A DNA stretch of 64,000 bases from Amanita rubescens. Its lineage: Eukaryota > Basidiomycota > Agaricomycetes > Agaricales > Amanitaceae. Location of the stretch: NCBI GenBank assembly GCA_015039365.1, contig WION01000237.1:18421-82420 (forward strand). The letters run 5' to 3'. The position numbers and the translations under genes are program-made. Under the pieces are notes generated by a model, which saw only the letters and a program-made list of their open reading frames with translations, did no database searches and was not told the origin of the DNA. Shown piece after piece: positions 1 to 10,286 of the stretch (positions within the stretch are counted from its first letter, which is position 1; each line of letters opens with the position of its first letter).

Positions 1-421
1 CGGCGAGCTTTTCCACGACGAGATGCATAGAATGACAACAAATGCCTCCAAAGTGAACGTAAAGCGCCTTCACTATGGATGCTTTCCGCGGGTTTGTGAT
101 CAATGTGTGCAAGGGTGACTCCTCTTCGTCCAATACAAGATAAGAGTTGTCGTAGAGCAGATTGTATTGCCGCGTACAGATATCGATGCGGCCATAGAGA
201 ACGTGCTCTGCGGCATCCCGTAATGAGGAATGAGTCCTGGAAATAACCGCCACGTCACCGGGAGAACAGAATTGCAATACGCGATTCTGTGTTTCGAGGG
301 GAAGGTCTCCAAGCTGCATATGATTTCGGAATGTGACCATGTCACGCTCACTGGGGCTGGGATAGAAAAACGCGTACGGCTTCTCTTCCTTCAACTGTTC
401 ATAACACTTCTGTTGGCATGG

Positions 422-739
422 AAGATGTTGCAAGTGGCTCAAGGCCTTGAATATATTCATTCAGAAGGCGTGGTTCATGGTGATATCCGTGGGGTATTTC
501 ATCTGAATATTTAGCATGTTGAAATCTTGACCCTTTTCTTTAGGCAAATATTCTCCTGGACGACAACCTCCGACTTTGGATTAACTCACGTCTCAGAAGC
601 TACAAATTCTGTTCGATCGGGAACCCTAAAAATCAACTTTGCAGCCCCCAAGTTATTCGGAATCTTGGAGGACGATGACACCTTTGATGCTTCCTTTAGA
701 ACGCAAATGTCGGGCGTCTATGCCTTTATTATGAAGTAA
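422..739 (+). pseudogene. Protein-kinase C-lobe remnant
   Basis: A decayed kinase catalytic domain. The segment before an intron reads GLEYIHSEGVVHGDIRG, a catalytic loop in which HGD replaces HRD, as is frequent in tyrosine-kinase-like proteins of basidiomycetes. A likely 50-nt intron (494-543) follows. After it one frame reads NILLDDNLR, the Mg-binding asparagine segment, and a different frame reads DFGLTH and then about 40 residues that include a SGTLK activation-segment-like stretch. The piece between NILLDDNLR and DFG is missing and the frame has changed, so the domain is broken. No N-lobe glycine loop or lysine was recognised upstream and the F-helix region is lost. Kinase identity is good; the gene is not functional as read. 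Confidence 0.55.
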
Positions 740-749
740 GTTTCAATAA

Positions 750-2840
750 ACATTTCGACAAGGTTCTCGTTTAACCAGTGCCCAGATCTTTTATGCCTCT
801 TGCCGATAAACTTGACATTCAAATCTTTGCCCTCGTCGCTCGAGGTGTCAAATCATAAACCGGTAGTGCTTATCCGTATATGCAGACGGATTCAAACGTT
901 GGGTGCGAGACCTAATAGCTTTAACTATCGAGTTACTTATACTAAAAATGAATTGGACCGTGCCGCTAGTGCTTTGATGATACTTGTACATGCCTCAAAT
1001 CCCTCAGTTCATCTCGTTGCCGCGCACAAGTTCACTCTTTTACTCTTTCTACCCACACGCCCCCCCACATTATTCCTCCCTTTACCAAAAAAACGACTGA
1101 GTAAAAAGAAAAGAAAGAGAAGCGGGCGCCATTTGAACAAAAAACAGAGTGTAGCATACGTGTGGACCGGCAGAATAGGTCCAAAGGAATGAAAAAAGTG
1201 TCAATGTTTCCATGTCCCTCGCTCGGGTTCATTGTAAGCATCAGCCGATCCTATGTCGCCATATTTGGATCTATACGCGCGTCGTTAATTCCAGCTCGAT
1301 CCAGAGAGAGAGGAACGAAAACGCCCACTCGTATACGCGTCGATATCATTCTGTCGTCCCCTTTCTCTGATAAACCCTCACGATTCTTCGGAGAAGTCTG
1401 GGGTCTCTTTCATGGGTCGCCCCGATATTCGAAGCTTACGAATGATTAGCAAGGAAGGAAGGACGCCCGCGCGCACACGCAGACATACTATGAAAAACCG
1501 CACCGCTGCCTTGAAACATATCACTCGGCACCTCCGCCAAACTCAACACAGCCTGCTGCAGTGACCGCCTTACCTTTATACATATTCGACCTCGCTCACT
1601 CGGCACATTACGAATAACAAACTCATCTTGCGTATCGTCCCCAATTGCGCCCGTTGAGAAGCGACGGGTTGACTTTATCTTTTTCAATTCCAAATTTGTA
1701 TATTTCGGCTGCATCGCGGCCGGTGGAGGGGGGAGGACTTGTCAGAGCTGACACTGTCCTCTTCGAACGTTGCTTAGACAATGCATATCACTTTAGAAAC
1801 GCACATCGCGACGTGCGGTGTATCGCCTTCGGAAATATTCTTCCGTTTCTCGCTCGAGATCGTATCGTGAGGAGGTACCTGACTTTGTATTGCCTATTTC
1901 TAGGACAATAAAAAAAAGCAACGATACTTGTATATAACCTCGCACGTGAATGATCCACTGCCCTTGAAATGATTCCTATCGCGTTGACAAGATGCGCTAT
2001 TGAGCCCCGTCCTGGACAGCCCCATTTCAGTTGAACCAAAACCCGTTCAACTAGGTACAATTTTGTGGCCAGCAAGGGCCGACCTCGATTCTTTACCGCG
2101 TGCTTCCAAGAGATAAGATATTGCCGTCATGAGCTCCTCGCCAGCTTGCCCTGGACAACGTATCACCTGTAATTCCTGTAAGTCGGGAAAGTAGGTAGCA
2201 TCATCAGAATTTGCAAGACGCCGAATAAGCACGGGAGCAGTCCCTGGAGATGGGTTATTGATGCAAAGGCGCTCAATACTGGCTAGTGCGCGCATAATAA
2301 TCAAGCCAGGTCGTCATGTCCTCCGGTACAGCAACATCCAACGTGAAGTAAAATTGTGTTTTTTCTCTCTTCTGAGAGTTTCAGGACACGCGGGTAAATC
2401 GGTACGCAGGACGATCGAAATCTATGATTGCCAGATTCAGCGGCGGAAATGACTATGACAGTGAGGCCTGAAGGAGTGACGTACTCTGTAAACATGAACT
2501 ATGTTATCTTCATGTCTAATTCACGATCGCCTAACATGCCCTGGGGGTTAGACCATTCATATCTCTCTTTTAGTGAAGACGAGCTTGCTCTTAAAACGCT
2601 CAAATTAATCTGTATCCCTGTATTCGCAAAGTTACCGCGCAGAGAGGGTGTTGTTTTTAGCACGCTCAATGTCAAAGAAGATACAATGTAAGTTTCGTCT
2701 GGAATGGCAGGTTACCCGGTCAAGCTGACCGAAGTCGAAGCTTTAAAAGCGGTAATTCTCAAAAAGGCGACCCGGTTATTTGCTTAAATTAGAATGCGGT
2801 ATTTTCTGCACAAACATTAAACAAGGTGGCTGACCGTCGA
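750..2840. other. Region without a confident gene
   Basis: Several short open frames occur on both strands, but none has family motifs or convincing intron structure. The only suggestive one is the minus-strand frame listed separately at 2047-2304. The kinase remnant to the left suggests decayed gene debris. Confidence 0.4.
2047..2304 (-). pseudogene. Possible F-box/leucine-rich-repeat protein C-terminus
   Basis: An 85-residue open frame with the stretch YFPDLQELQVIRCPGQ, then a helix-like segment ending in GHKIVPS. This resembles the last leucine-rich repeat and C-terminal tail of the F-box proteins that are abundant in mushroom genomes. A stop lies in frame just upstream and no F-box was found, so at best it is a fragment. 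The assignment rests on a single LRR-like segment and is weak. Confidence 0.2.
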
Positions 2841-2843
2841 ACG

Positions 2844-2850
2844 TATATAA
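2844..2850 (+). promoter_or_regulatory. TATA box of the repeat-motif gene
   Basis: TATATAA lies 52 nt upstream of the ATG at 2902. A start site about 30 nt downstream would give a leader of roughly 25 nt. The leader is pyrimidine/CA-rich and holds the ACCATG context of the start codon. Confidence 0.6.
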
Positions 2851-2901
2851 ACCCACTCACGCGTGTCACACTCCTCTTTCCAGTTAACCACATCCTACAC
2901 C

Positions 2902-4542
2902 ATGCACGCTATTATCACTTGCAATGCTGCTACCTTCACCGACGCTGGTCGTCAACCTTTCACCGAAATCCAAAACCTCCCTAATTATTCCTCTAAAGTC
3001 ATCTTCATCGAAGTGTCTGACGACATTTTAGGTTGCTTGGACAACGTTCAAGTCAACTCGGCGGTGAACTCGCCGGTCGCCCAATCGCCAGTGCTCATCT
3101 CAACTCTTAGGCGTGTCAAGACAATCAATAGACTTGAAGGTCTGGCGATGCTTGAACGCAGAAAAATGCACCTCGCCCGGGAAGAATTCACTGTCGCTGT
3201 TCCGCTTGCTGGTCTGGCTCCTGTCTCAATTCTCAAACGCGTTAAGACCATCAATAAACTTGAAGGCTTGGCGATTCTTGAACGTAGACGTGCCTTACTT
3301 GCGGAGAACACGCCGGTTGCCCAGTTGCCAGTGCCAGTGCCAGTGCCCACTATTAAGCGCGTCAAGACCATCAATAGACTTGAAGGCTTGGCTATGCTTG
3401 AACGCAGAAAGGCTCACCTCGCCGGGGAGGAATTTACTGTTGCTCTTCCTCTTGCTGGTCTGGCTCCTGTTTCTACTCTCAAGCGCGTTAAGACCATCAA
3501 TAAACTTGAAGGCTTGGCGATTCTTGAACGTAGACGTGCCTTACTTGCGGAGAACACGCCGGTTGCCCAGTTGCCAGTGCCAGTGCCAGTGCCCACTATT
3601 AAGCGCGTCAAGACCATCAATAGACTTGAAGGCTTGGCTATGCTTGAACGCAGAAAGGCTCACCTCGCCGGGGAGGAATTTACTGTTGCTCTTCCTCTTG
3701 CTGGTCTGGCTCCTGTTTCTACTCTCAAGCGCGTTAAGACCATCAATAAACTTGAAGGCTTGGCGATTCTTGAACGTAGACGTGCCTTACTTGCGGAGAA
3801 CACGCCGGTTGCCCAGTTGCCAGTGCCAGTGCCAGTGCCCACTATTAAACGCGTCAAGACTATCAATAGGCTTGAAGGCTTGGCTATGCTTGAACGCAGA
3901 AAGGCTCACCTCGCCCGGGGGGAATTTACCGTTGCTCTTCCTCTTGCTGGTCTGGGTCTTGTTTCTACTCTTGAGCGCGTTAGGACCATCAATAAACTTG
4001 AAGGCTTGGCCATCCTTGAACGCAGACGTGAAGATGACTCTTTGGCCGCTGGCGAGACTTCCTCTCTTAAGCGCGTTAGGACCATCAATAAACTTGAAGG
4101 TTTAGCAATCCTTGAACGCAGACGCGCTGGATCTGAAGATGACTCTTTGGCTGCTGGCGAGGCTTCCTCTCTTAAGCGCGTTAGGACTATCAACAGGCTA
4201 GAAGGTCTTTCCAAACTTGAACGCAGAAAAGGCCGGTTCGTCCAAGAAGATTTTACTATTGCTTTCCCTCTGGCTGGTCTCGCTCAGGCTCCTACCCTCA
4301 AGCGCGTCCGAACGATCAACAAATCTGCTGGTCTTGCTATTCTCGGTCAACGCTCTGCCAAGGAAGACTCTAATGATGATTCAATTGTACTCGCCGAATC
4401 TGGTTGTACTCTCAAGCGCGTGAGGACGATTAACAAGCGCGCTGGACAAAACATTCTTGAACGCAGGAAGGCTCGTGTCTTTGATAAGTCAGCTGTTCAG
4501 GCTTATCTCGCTGCGGCGGCAGCGGGAGAAGCCAGCTCTTAA
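2902..4542 (+). CDS. Repeat-motif protein, 12 copies of an LKRVKTIN-LEGLA-LERR motif
   Basis: Intronless 546-residue frame. The first ATG (2902) follows a TATA box at 2844 and sits in ACCATG; the frame is open slightly further upstream but only from a non-ATG codon. Residues 1 to about 70 form a unique leader without a signal peptide (starts MHAIITCNAATF). Twelve copies of a ~21-residue basic, helix-prone motif follow, with consensus LKRV[KR]TIN[RK]LEGLA-LERR[RK], separated by linkers of two alternating types: an acidic/hydrophobic one (EEFTVALPLAGLAPVS) and a proline-valine one (QLPVPVPVP). Late linkers are shorter and rich in D, S and A; the last two motifs are diverged and the protein ends in an alanine run. 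Each motif is bracketed by dibasic KR and RR pairs, as in Kex2-processed precursors, but no secretion signal is visible. I recognise no family. Coding is supported by the long frame, promoter and conserved motif; function is unknown. Confidence 0.8.
   Translation: MHAIITCNAATFTDAGRQPFTEIQNLPNYSSKVIFIEVSDDILGCLDNVQVNSAVNSPVAQSPVLISTLRRVKTINRLEGLAMLERRKMHLAREEFTVAVPLAGLAPVSILKRVKTINKLEGLAILERRRALLAENTPVAQLPVPVPVPTIKRVKTINRLEGLAMLERRKAHLAGEEFTVALPLAGLAPVSTLKRVKTINKLEGLAILERRRALLAENTPVAQLPVPVPVPTIKRVKTINRLEGLAMLERRKAHLAGEEFTVALPLAGLAPVSTLKRVKTINKLEGLAILERRRALLAENTPVAQLPVPVPVPTIKRVKTINRLEGLAMLERRKAHLARGEFTVALPLAGLGLVSTLERVRTINKLEGLAILERRREDDSLAAGETSSLKRVRTINKLEGLAILERRRAGSEDDSLAAGEASSLKRVRTINRLEGLSKLERRKGRFVQEDFTIAFPLAGLAQAPTLKRVRTINKSAGLAILGQRSAKEDSNDDSIVLAESGCTLKRVRTINKRAGQNILERRKARVFDKSAVQAYLAAAAAGEASS
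3109..3900 (+). repeat. 246-bp tandem coding repeat
   Basis: Units begin near 3109, 3355, 3601 and 3847, exactly 246 bp (82 codons) apart. Each unit holds two copies of the protein motif plus one linker of each type. The second and third units look identical over nearly their whole length, while the first and fourth differ by scattered substitutions. Recent unequal exchange is the simple reading, so copy number may vary between strains. Confidence 0.85.
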
Positions 4543-6237
4543 GGGGCTGGCTCGGGCGAGGGTGCCCGAATAGGATTTGTTTTCTGTTCTTTCTTTTCGT
4601 TTTTGGCTGACGTCTTTTGTAGGGTTTTCTGCTTTGCTTCCAGGGCAAGACGGCAAGGGCTTTAACGAGCAACCGGCGGTAATATGTGAGTACCGTCTTA
4701 AGCGCATTGAACATCTCTTAACAAACATTGAAGCGCCACGGTCGACGCCTTCAGAGAGTACTTCCGACGGATACACGAGAACAGTGAGGTTCGCTTCTCT
4801 GCTATGGCGACCAGGCAGAATGATTAATACGCTTCCTTGCAGACGCCTCCCAGCGGCGGGAGCCGGTGACGTCTTTTATTCTTTTTTCCGTCTGTTGGGG
4901 CTTGGCTGATTGCTGGATCATTGTTTTGCATTCCGTCTAGATACCGGGTCCACTTGGACGACAGCGACATTCAACGGTCTCTCTCGCGGCGCGGCTATGC
5001 TCAGACACGGACCCTGGCCAGGCACGTCGTCTGAGCGGGGATGATGGGCTCTCGTGAACGGGCGGTCCTGGCCAGGCATGCTATTCACGGTTGCCTTGAC
5101 CCATGGTTTCGTTTCTTTTTTCTTTTTCTTTTTCTCTTCATCTTTCTTTTCTTCTCCTCGTAGGTAGCGTAGATAGTTCCCAGAGGAGGTGGAGAGGTTA
5201 TCCTCTCTTCCGCGTGCTCCCTTGCCGTGGGTTCTGGGCTTAAGACCTCTTGGTCGAACTAAACGCACGTTAAATCAAAAAGGTTTGGAGTTGTTTCCTC
5301 ACTTTTTCATAGATATCACTGGCAATGCAAATCATCCCAAGGTTCGTTTTTAGCCTGCTTTTTGTCGACGTCGTTCACTGACGAGTTTGTCGTTTCCGGT
5401 TACTTTTTTCTGTATGCAAGGTATATGTACCACTCGCGCCGCTTTCTTTTCTCCTTTACTTATATTCTTCAGCGCTTTCGTTACAGATTTTTTTAACCTA
5501 CACGAGCCGTGAACCAATGGGCTTGTTTTATGCTGCTGGTTTTCCGTGTAATTTGCTCAATTGTATATGCGTTTGACTTTTCATCGTTTGAACTGTGAGA
5601 ACTCGGATTGAATGTTGAACTTGGAAGTGGATTGAGACTGGGGTTGCTTGCAAGTCATATTACGCTTGAGATCAAGCCGACTCTGAAAGTGCGTTTGGAG
5701 GTTAGAACTTGCGACATTCTCGAGAAACACTGATAATCGACGCAGACTCTCAGATGTGCGAATGATGGTCGTTGCCTCGGCGCAGCAGGCAGCCACTCCA
5801 CTGTATCATGGATAATCTGGGACGAGTTATCCAGAGACTAGGAGCGCGTACGCAGCGTCGTTCTGAGTAGACCGCAAAACGAAAAATTTATGTGACAACA
5901 TCACAGTCACATTCATAACCATGTCACGTTCAATGTCGCGCACTTTGAACGACGCTCGGCCTGTTGATCTTTCAGCTTTCTTCACTCTAAAACGGAATAG
6001 AGAACGCAAGGAATATGATTAATCGATTGGTGTGAGTAACAACTGGAAACTGTGTTAATAACTCTGTGAAATGATGCTGATAACGTTTTTCCAGCGGCGT
6101 AGAACAAAGATGAGAGCACTTGGTTGTTTCTGCGCCGAACGCCATTCAGACGAAATCTTGGGTCTTAATTGGTATCGGGGGCATTATCGAGCACCCCATT
6201 GTTGAAGTCATGAAAAAAACTGGGTTTACGTGGGTCG
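4543..6237. other. Downstream and intergenic region, no gene recognised
   Basis: It starts with the 3' region of the repeat-motif gene and contains several T-rich tracts. The palindromic core CCTGGCCAGGCA occurs twice, near 5012 and 5067. Minus-strand frames of 60-116 codons have low-complexity (lysine-rich) or featureless translations. Confidence 0.4.
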
Positions 6238-7508
6238 TCAGTCGGTCTCCATAAAGTTCACGTCTGGAACACTAATAGAAACAGGTTAGCAAACTAAAAT
6301 TCATACTGGACGTCTCTCGCCACTCACCATGTAAGACCAGCAACATACGGTTTCACGTTTGGATTTTCCGCAAAATAATAGTTGTTCCAAGAGTCCACTT
6401 CGCTTGCAACGGGCACAATGATGTTTCGTGTGCGTGAAGGGAAAGGGATGCCGCATATATTTGTAAACTTTTGACTGTGGGGATGACAGACTTCAGGTAA
6501 CATGTCTTTCATCAAGGCGCCTCTCCACTGATGGAGCAAAGAATTTGGGTGGCTACTACTTAAGTCCACTTCTTGAGCAAGGTGCAAGTTGACAGGCCTA
6601 CCTGTCCGTCGTATCCCAGAGGTCGTACTGGTAATCGGTGAAAATATCCGGCGGCGCGTGGTTTGCGGTCCCGGGATTCCTTCGTGCGTATGCTGCCTCT
6701 TGCTCAATGACAAACACAAATTCCAGGGGGTCGCAAAGAAATGGGTAATCGTCGTCGTCTTCTAGCTCAATGCTAGCGTTTTGCTGAGTAAACGGTTAGC
6801 GAACGGAGTTGGATGGGATACTATCACGACTTTACACAGGCATAGGTACGACACGTGTCCAACGCGTCGTATGGATGGCTTGCAGACTGGTCTTGTTGCA
6901 TTTTGAGGCGTGACTGGACCTTTTCGCACCGTAAGCGCCCACGGTTCGACTCTTTTTTGAACTTGCGTTAGTGTAAAAAGTCTCGGGTGTGAGAGAAGAA
7001 CTTGGTAATAGCAAACAAAGCAGAGATTGGAAGAAGGTACTTGGGAAGAACAGTCGCGAGGTTAGAGAATAAAAGGGTATTTCCCAAGCCAGTTGTTTGC
7101 ACAGACGGAGTAGGCCTGGGAAAAGCAAAAAAATGTTGTAATCAGGGACCCACAACTTTGGACCAACCACGACACACGCTTTTTAGTAAAGGTTTGTAAT
7201 ATACTCGTCTTGTTGAAGATTACCCTGAGACTCTCGCTTCACCAGCCCCATCATGATGGTGATGACGTTTGGCTGCACGGTTCAAACGTTCAAGTCGGAA
7301 CGGTACACAAGCAGGGTCGATTTTGTCCACCGCCAAGTAACGCGATCGGATCTCGGTCCATCCGTAACTCAGTGACGCTCGCATCGAAACAGATATCGCG
7401 GGAAGGTACTGTATTTTCCAGGATGCCCGGTGGCTTGCAGATATTACTCGGGATACCCGTTTTATGATGATCGATGATCTTCTCGTTTGTGGCATAGGTA
7501 GCCACCAT
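6238..7508 (-). CDS. Uncharacterised seven-exon gene, 289 residues
   Basis: Minus-strand gene assembled from splice signals: exons 7508-7331, 7272-7224, 7115-7041, 6961-6838, 6783-6602, 6555-6328 and 6271-6238. The introns (46-107 nt) have GT-AG ends and all phases agree; the lengths sum to 870 nt and end in a TGA at 6238. The product starts MVATYATNEK and has a short histidine run (HHHH) near residue 63, a serine/threonine-rich middle part, an acidic IELEDDDDYPFLCDP segment, and a C-terminal half with EFVFVIEQEAAY and WNNYYFAENPNVKPY. No signal peptide or membrane segment is evident and I recognise no family. The 5' end is the weakest part: an alternative that reads exon 1 in another frame from an ATG at 7555 without the 58-nt intron 7273-7330 also keeps phase (324 residues). 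The downstream exons are common to both models. Confidence 0.55.
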
Positions 7509-7658
7509 TTCCTCTCGCACGCTAACATCCACCCGCGCATTCTCCACAACATAGTAATCAAGACAATACAATAAAAGCTACAATATCAAGACCTGCTGAT
7601 AATACAACGTTGAACTTCTACTACACATATCCGAGCCCGTTGCCATACCAGATGGCCC

Positions 7659-9329
7659 CTAGTGATTTTTGCCTCGCGGTTCGCCATCATGGACTTCCTT
7701 CCTATGCCTCCCATACGCATCTGTACGGCTGAACCGCTCATCACAATCCTCACACGTCATCATCAAGCTGAGGAGATGCGTTCCGCATATATGCTTGATC
7801 AAGCTCTGAACGCTGATCAAAGATCCGTTGGGCTGAACTCCTCTCGACCGCCCAGCCTTGGCCTCGATTTCCGAGTCCGATTCTTCGCTGGGCGTATCCG
7901 AATGTCGCACATGGATATTCCTACCCCAATCACTTCTCTTGACGCCCCGTCCAAACCTTTTCTGCATTTTCCTTCGCTTCTTCCTCAACATCGCCTCGTG
8001 CGTCTTGCTTTCGTACACGTCTGAATAAGGACAAGGAATATCGTCCCTCCATCTGCAATGGGTTTGGCATTTGCTAATTAGCCTGGATTTGGCTGGGCCT
8101 TTGAAAGGGCGGCCGTCGATGCTGGTGAAGAGCAAACCCTGCACGTATAGATCTCGGATGTGCTGACGCATGTGATCGTTGACGCTGCTCCTGTCGCAGG
8201 CGATGAGCTCGCCACAATGTTCCCACTGGCAATACTCCGATTGGGTTTCTTCGCCGATCCTAGGCTTCAAATAGCTTCCTTGTCTCTTCCTAATCATGAC
8301 GGCGGTGCGACCTGCGGGAGGTGACGGTTCTGCTATCGCTGTAGAGTCCAAGACCACAGGTGATGTATGTGGCGGAGGAGGCGGCGTCTCAAAGTCAGAC
8401 AAAGAAGACATCGATGGAGAAGAAAGTGGGGGCATATGATCGGCATTGCGTAGTGGATTTTGGAGAGGCTCCCACCAGTCCGCAGGATCGCAAGGCGGTG
8501 CAACCGTAAAGGGAACAGCTGTGGGTATTTCTATATCCATCGGCCTATACATGGCTTGGCCGGGGAACGGTGCTATGGCGATTATTAGACGCGAGAGCAT
8601 TAGCGGTGGCACGAGTAACTGACCTGGGCAAGAAGCCATCTGATAATTCCACGGGCCTGGCGCATGCATAGTCCCAAGCCTGGCAGTGTTCGTTTGATAT
8701 GGCGCTGGGACGCCGAAAACAATGCTAAAAAAACGCATTAAGTAAGTAATGAGCTGCATATAGAACGGAGTTGATGGTTACTTGCCTTGGTGGCATGGTG
8801 GCATTCACGACCCATGGATGGCTCGTATACCCTTGGAACGGCGTGCCACCGTACATTGGTAAAGGTTGCGGAGGTGCGAAGACTTCATTTCTGGGAAGCG
8901 AGGTTTGGTCGTTGACAATGGAAACGCCAGGTCCATAATTTAACCTATTAAAATTATGTAGCTATAGCCCAGTGCAATGTAACAGCATTACAGTAAAGCT
9001 CACCAATTTGAAGAATATAAATATTGAGAAGGGACTGGAAGGGATGAAGAAATTGGCGCAGCCTGTGCGTCGAAGGAAGGAATATATTTGGGCGTAATAA
9101 AACCATCGTAAAATGGGTAAGAGTTGGTCTCTGGTTGGTTCGGTAAATTTGAGAGACCCAGTAGAATTGATGAATGAGGATTCCAGCGGTTCGTATACAA
9201 ATCCGACGGCTCCATAGACTGGAACAACAATGATAATAGCTCCTCGTCCAAAGAGTGGTGGTGGTGGTTTACAACACCGCCTTCAAGGGGGCGCGGCAAC
9301 GAAGAAGGGTCTTTCAAGGAAAAGTGCAT
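7659..9329 (-). CDS. C2H2 zinc-finger protein 1
   Basis: Four exons: 9329-9004, 8944-8786, 8724-8624 and 8572-7659. Introns are 59, 61 and 51 nt. The second intron starts GCAAGT, a GC-AG donor, and the third is a multiple of three. The product is 499 residues: a proline/serine-rich N-terminal half without motifs, then a zinc-finger region. The first finger reads YCQWEHCGELIACDRSSVND followed by H-x3-H. A second incomplete Cys-rich segment (CQTHCRWRDDIPC) and a basic K/R stretch (RKKRRKMQKRFGR) resemble a nuclear-localisation signal. A classical C-terminal finger reads MTCEDCDERFSRTDAYGRHR. It is probably a DNA-binding regulator in the nucleus. It is a paralogue of the next gene on the same strand, sharing the YC-W--CG-LI--DR-SV--H finger; targets cannot be inferred. 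Confidence 0.75.
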
Positions 9330-10286
9330 GGATATGGATGCAAAGAAAGTGAAAAAAAAAATGCAGTGTGCAGTGTGGTCTAGCTACTACAGCTTTATAC
9401 CGCACATACAGGAAACAAAGAAGGGACTCGTGTAAAGGCTGCTAGCTAGAGGCGTGATCCCGAGGCCAAAAAAATCCTTTGTCGTTGTTCTGAGAGGCAG
9501 ACACGCGATGGCAACAATGACCACATTGAGCGACGGGGGGCTTAGCGGACAAAGCCTCTTTACCGTAATAGTCAATCCACCTTTGAAAGGTGGCATATAC
9601 ACAGCAGGTGCGTGGCTTTGCTTAGCACATACATACCCCCAACTTGGAAATGGCCGTTGCCGGTGTCGTTTTGGAAAGAACCCTGTTTTTTTTTTGGCTG
9701 TTTGTTTTGATCTACACGTTGTTTTAATGATGGTTATGGCAGGGAAGCACGGTGTTTGGGGGGTTCCCGAGTCAGAGGCGCTAGAAGCGTCTGGGTTTGA
9801 ACGTATAGCCGTCGATGTTTGTAATAAGTTTGAATTGTGGGTTCCTGTTTTATTTGATGTTCTTTTGTTGGTCCTTGACAAACATTTTCCCATCTTGCGC
9901 GTAATCCTCTCCGTCGCTGTGGGTTGATCTATTTTTAAAGACCGCGTTTGATCCAGCGGCAACAGTTTGTTTCATTCACATTGTCACATCGGAGTTTATG
10001 CGGCTGCACGCGCCCTTTCTTGGGAACACTGAGCGTGCCCGCCCCGAAGATGAAACTTTGCAAGAATGACTTAGAGTGTCAATGTGGGTACATTGTGGAC
10101 GTGCATATGATGGCAGGGCCAATCATTCGAAGCACAGCCACCCGAACCGCCGTTTTGGCCCCCAAATCTCACGGATGACTGCGACCCTTTTTGCACTCTG
10201 ATCTGAGATTTTGCGGTACGATGAAACATTTTGGATAACGCTATACTGAGAGTACGCAACAAAAAAAAAATGGAGGCTTGGCCTAA
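9330..10286. other. Intergenic region between the two zinc-finger genes
   Basis: It should hold the promoter of zinc-finger gene 1 and the 3' end of zinc-finger gene 2. Poly-T/poly-A tracts occur (near 9687 and 10261). Overlapping open frames of 157 codons (+) and 191 codons (-) cover the same bases; neither has recognisable motifs and they cannot both be real, so neither is called. Confidence 0.4.

Noticed and set aside
3048..4214. Antisense and alternate-frame ORFs across the repeat-motif gene
   Set aside because: They repeat only because the sense sequence repeats, lack the TATA/ATG context and have no start comparable with 2902.
2902..4542. Secreted Kex2-processed peptide precursor
   Set aside because: The dibasic spacing fits, but the N-terminus has no hydrophobic signal; kept only as an alternative in the finding.
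9387..9962. Overlapping 157- and 191-codon frames between the zinc-finger genes
   Set aside because: Both strands are open over the same bases, without motifs, introns or conserved context; treated as intergenic.
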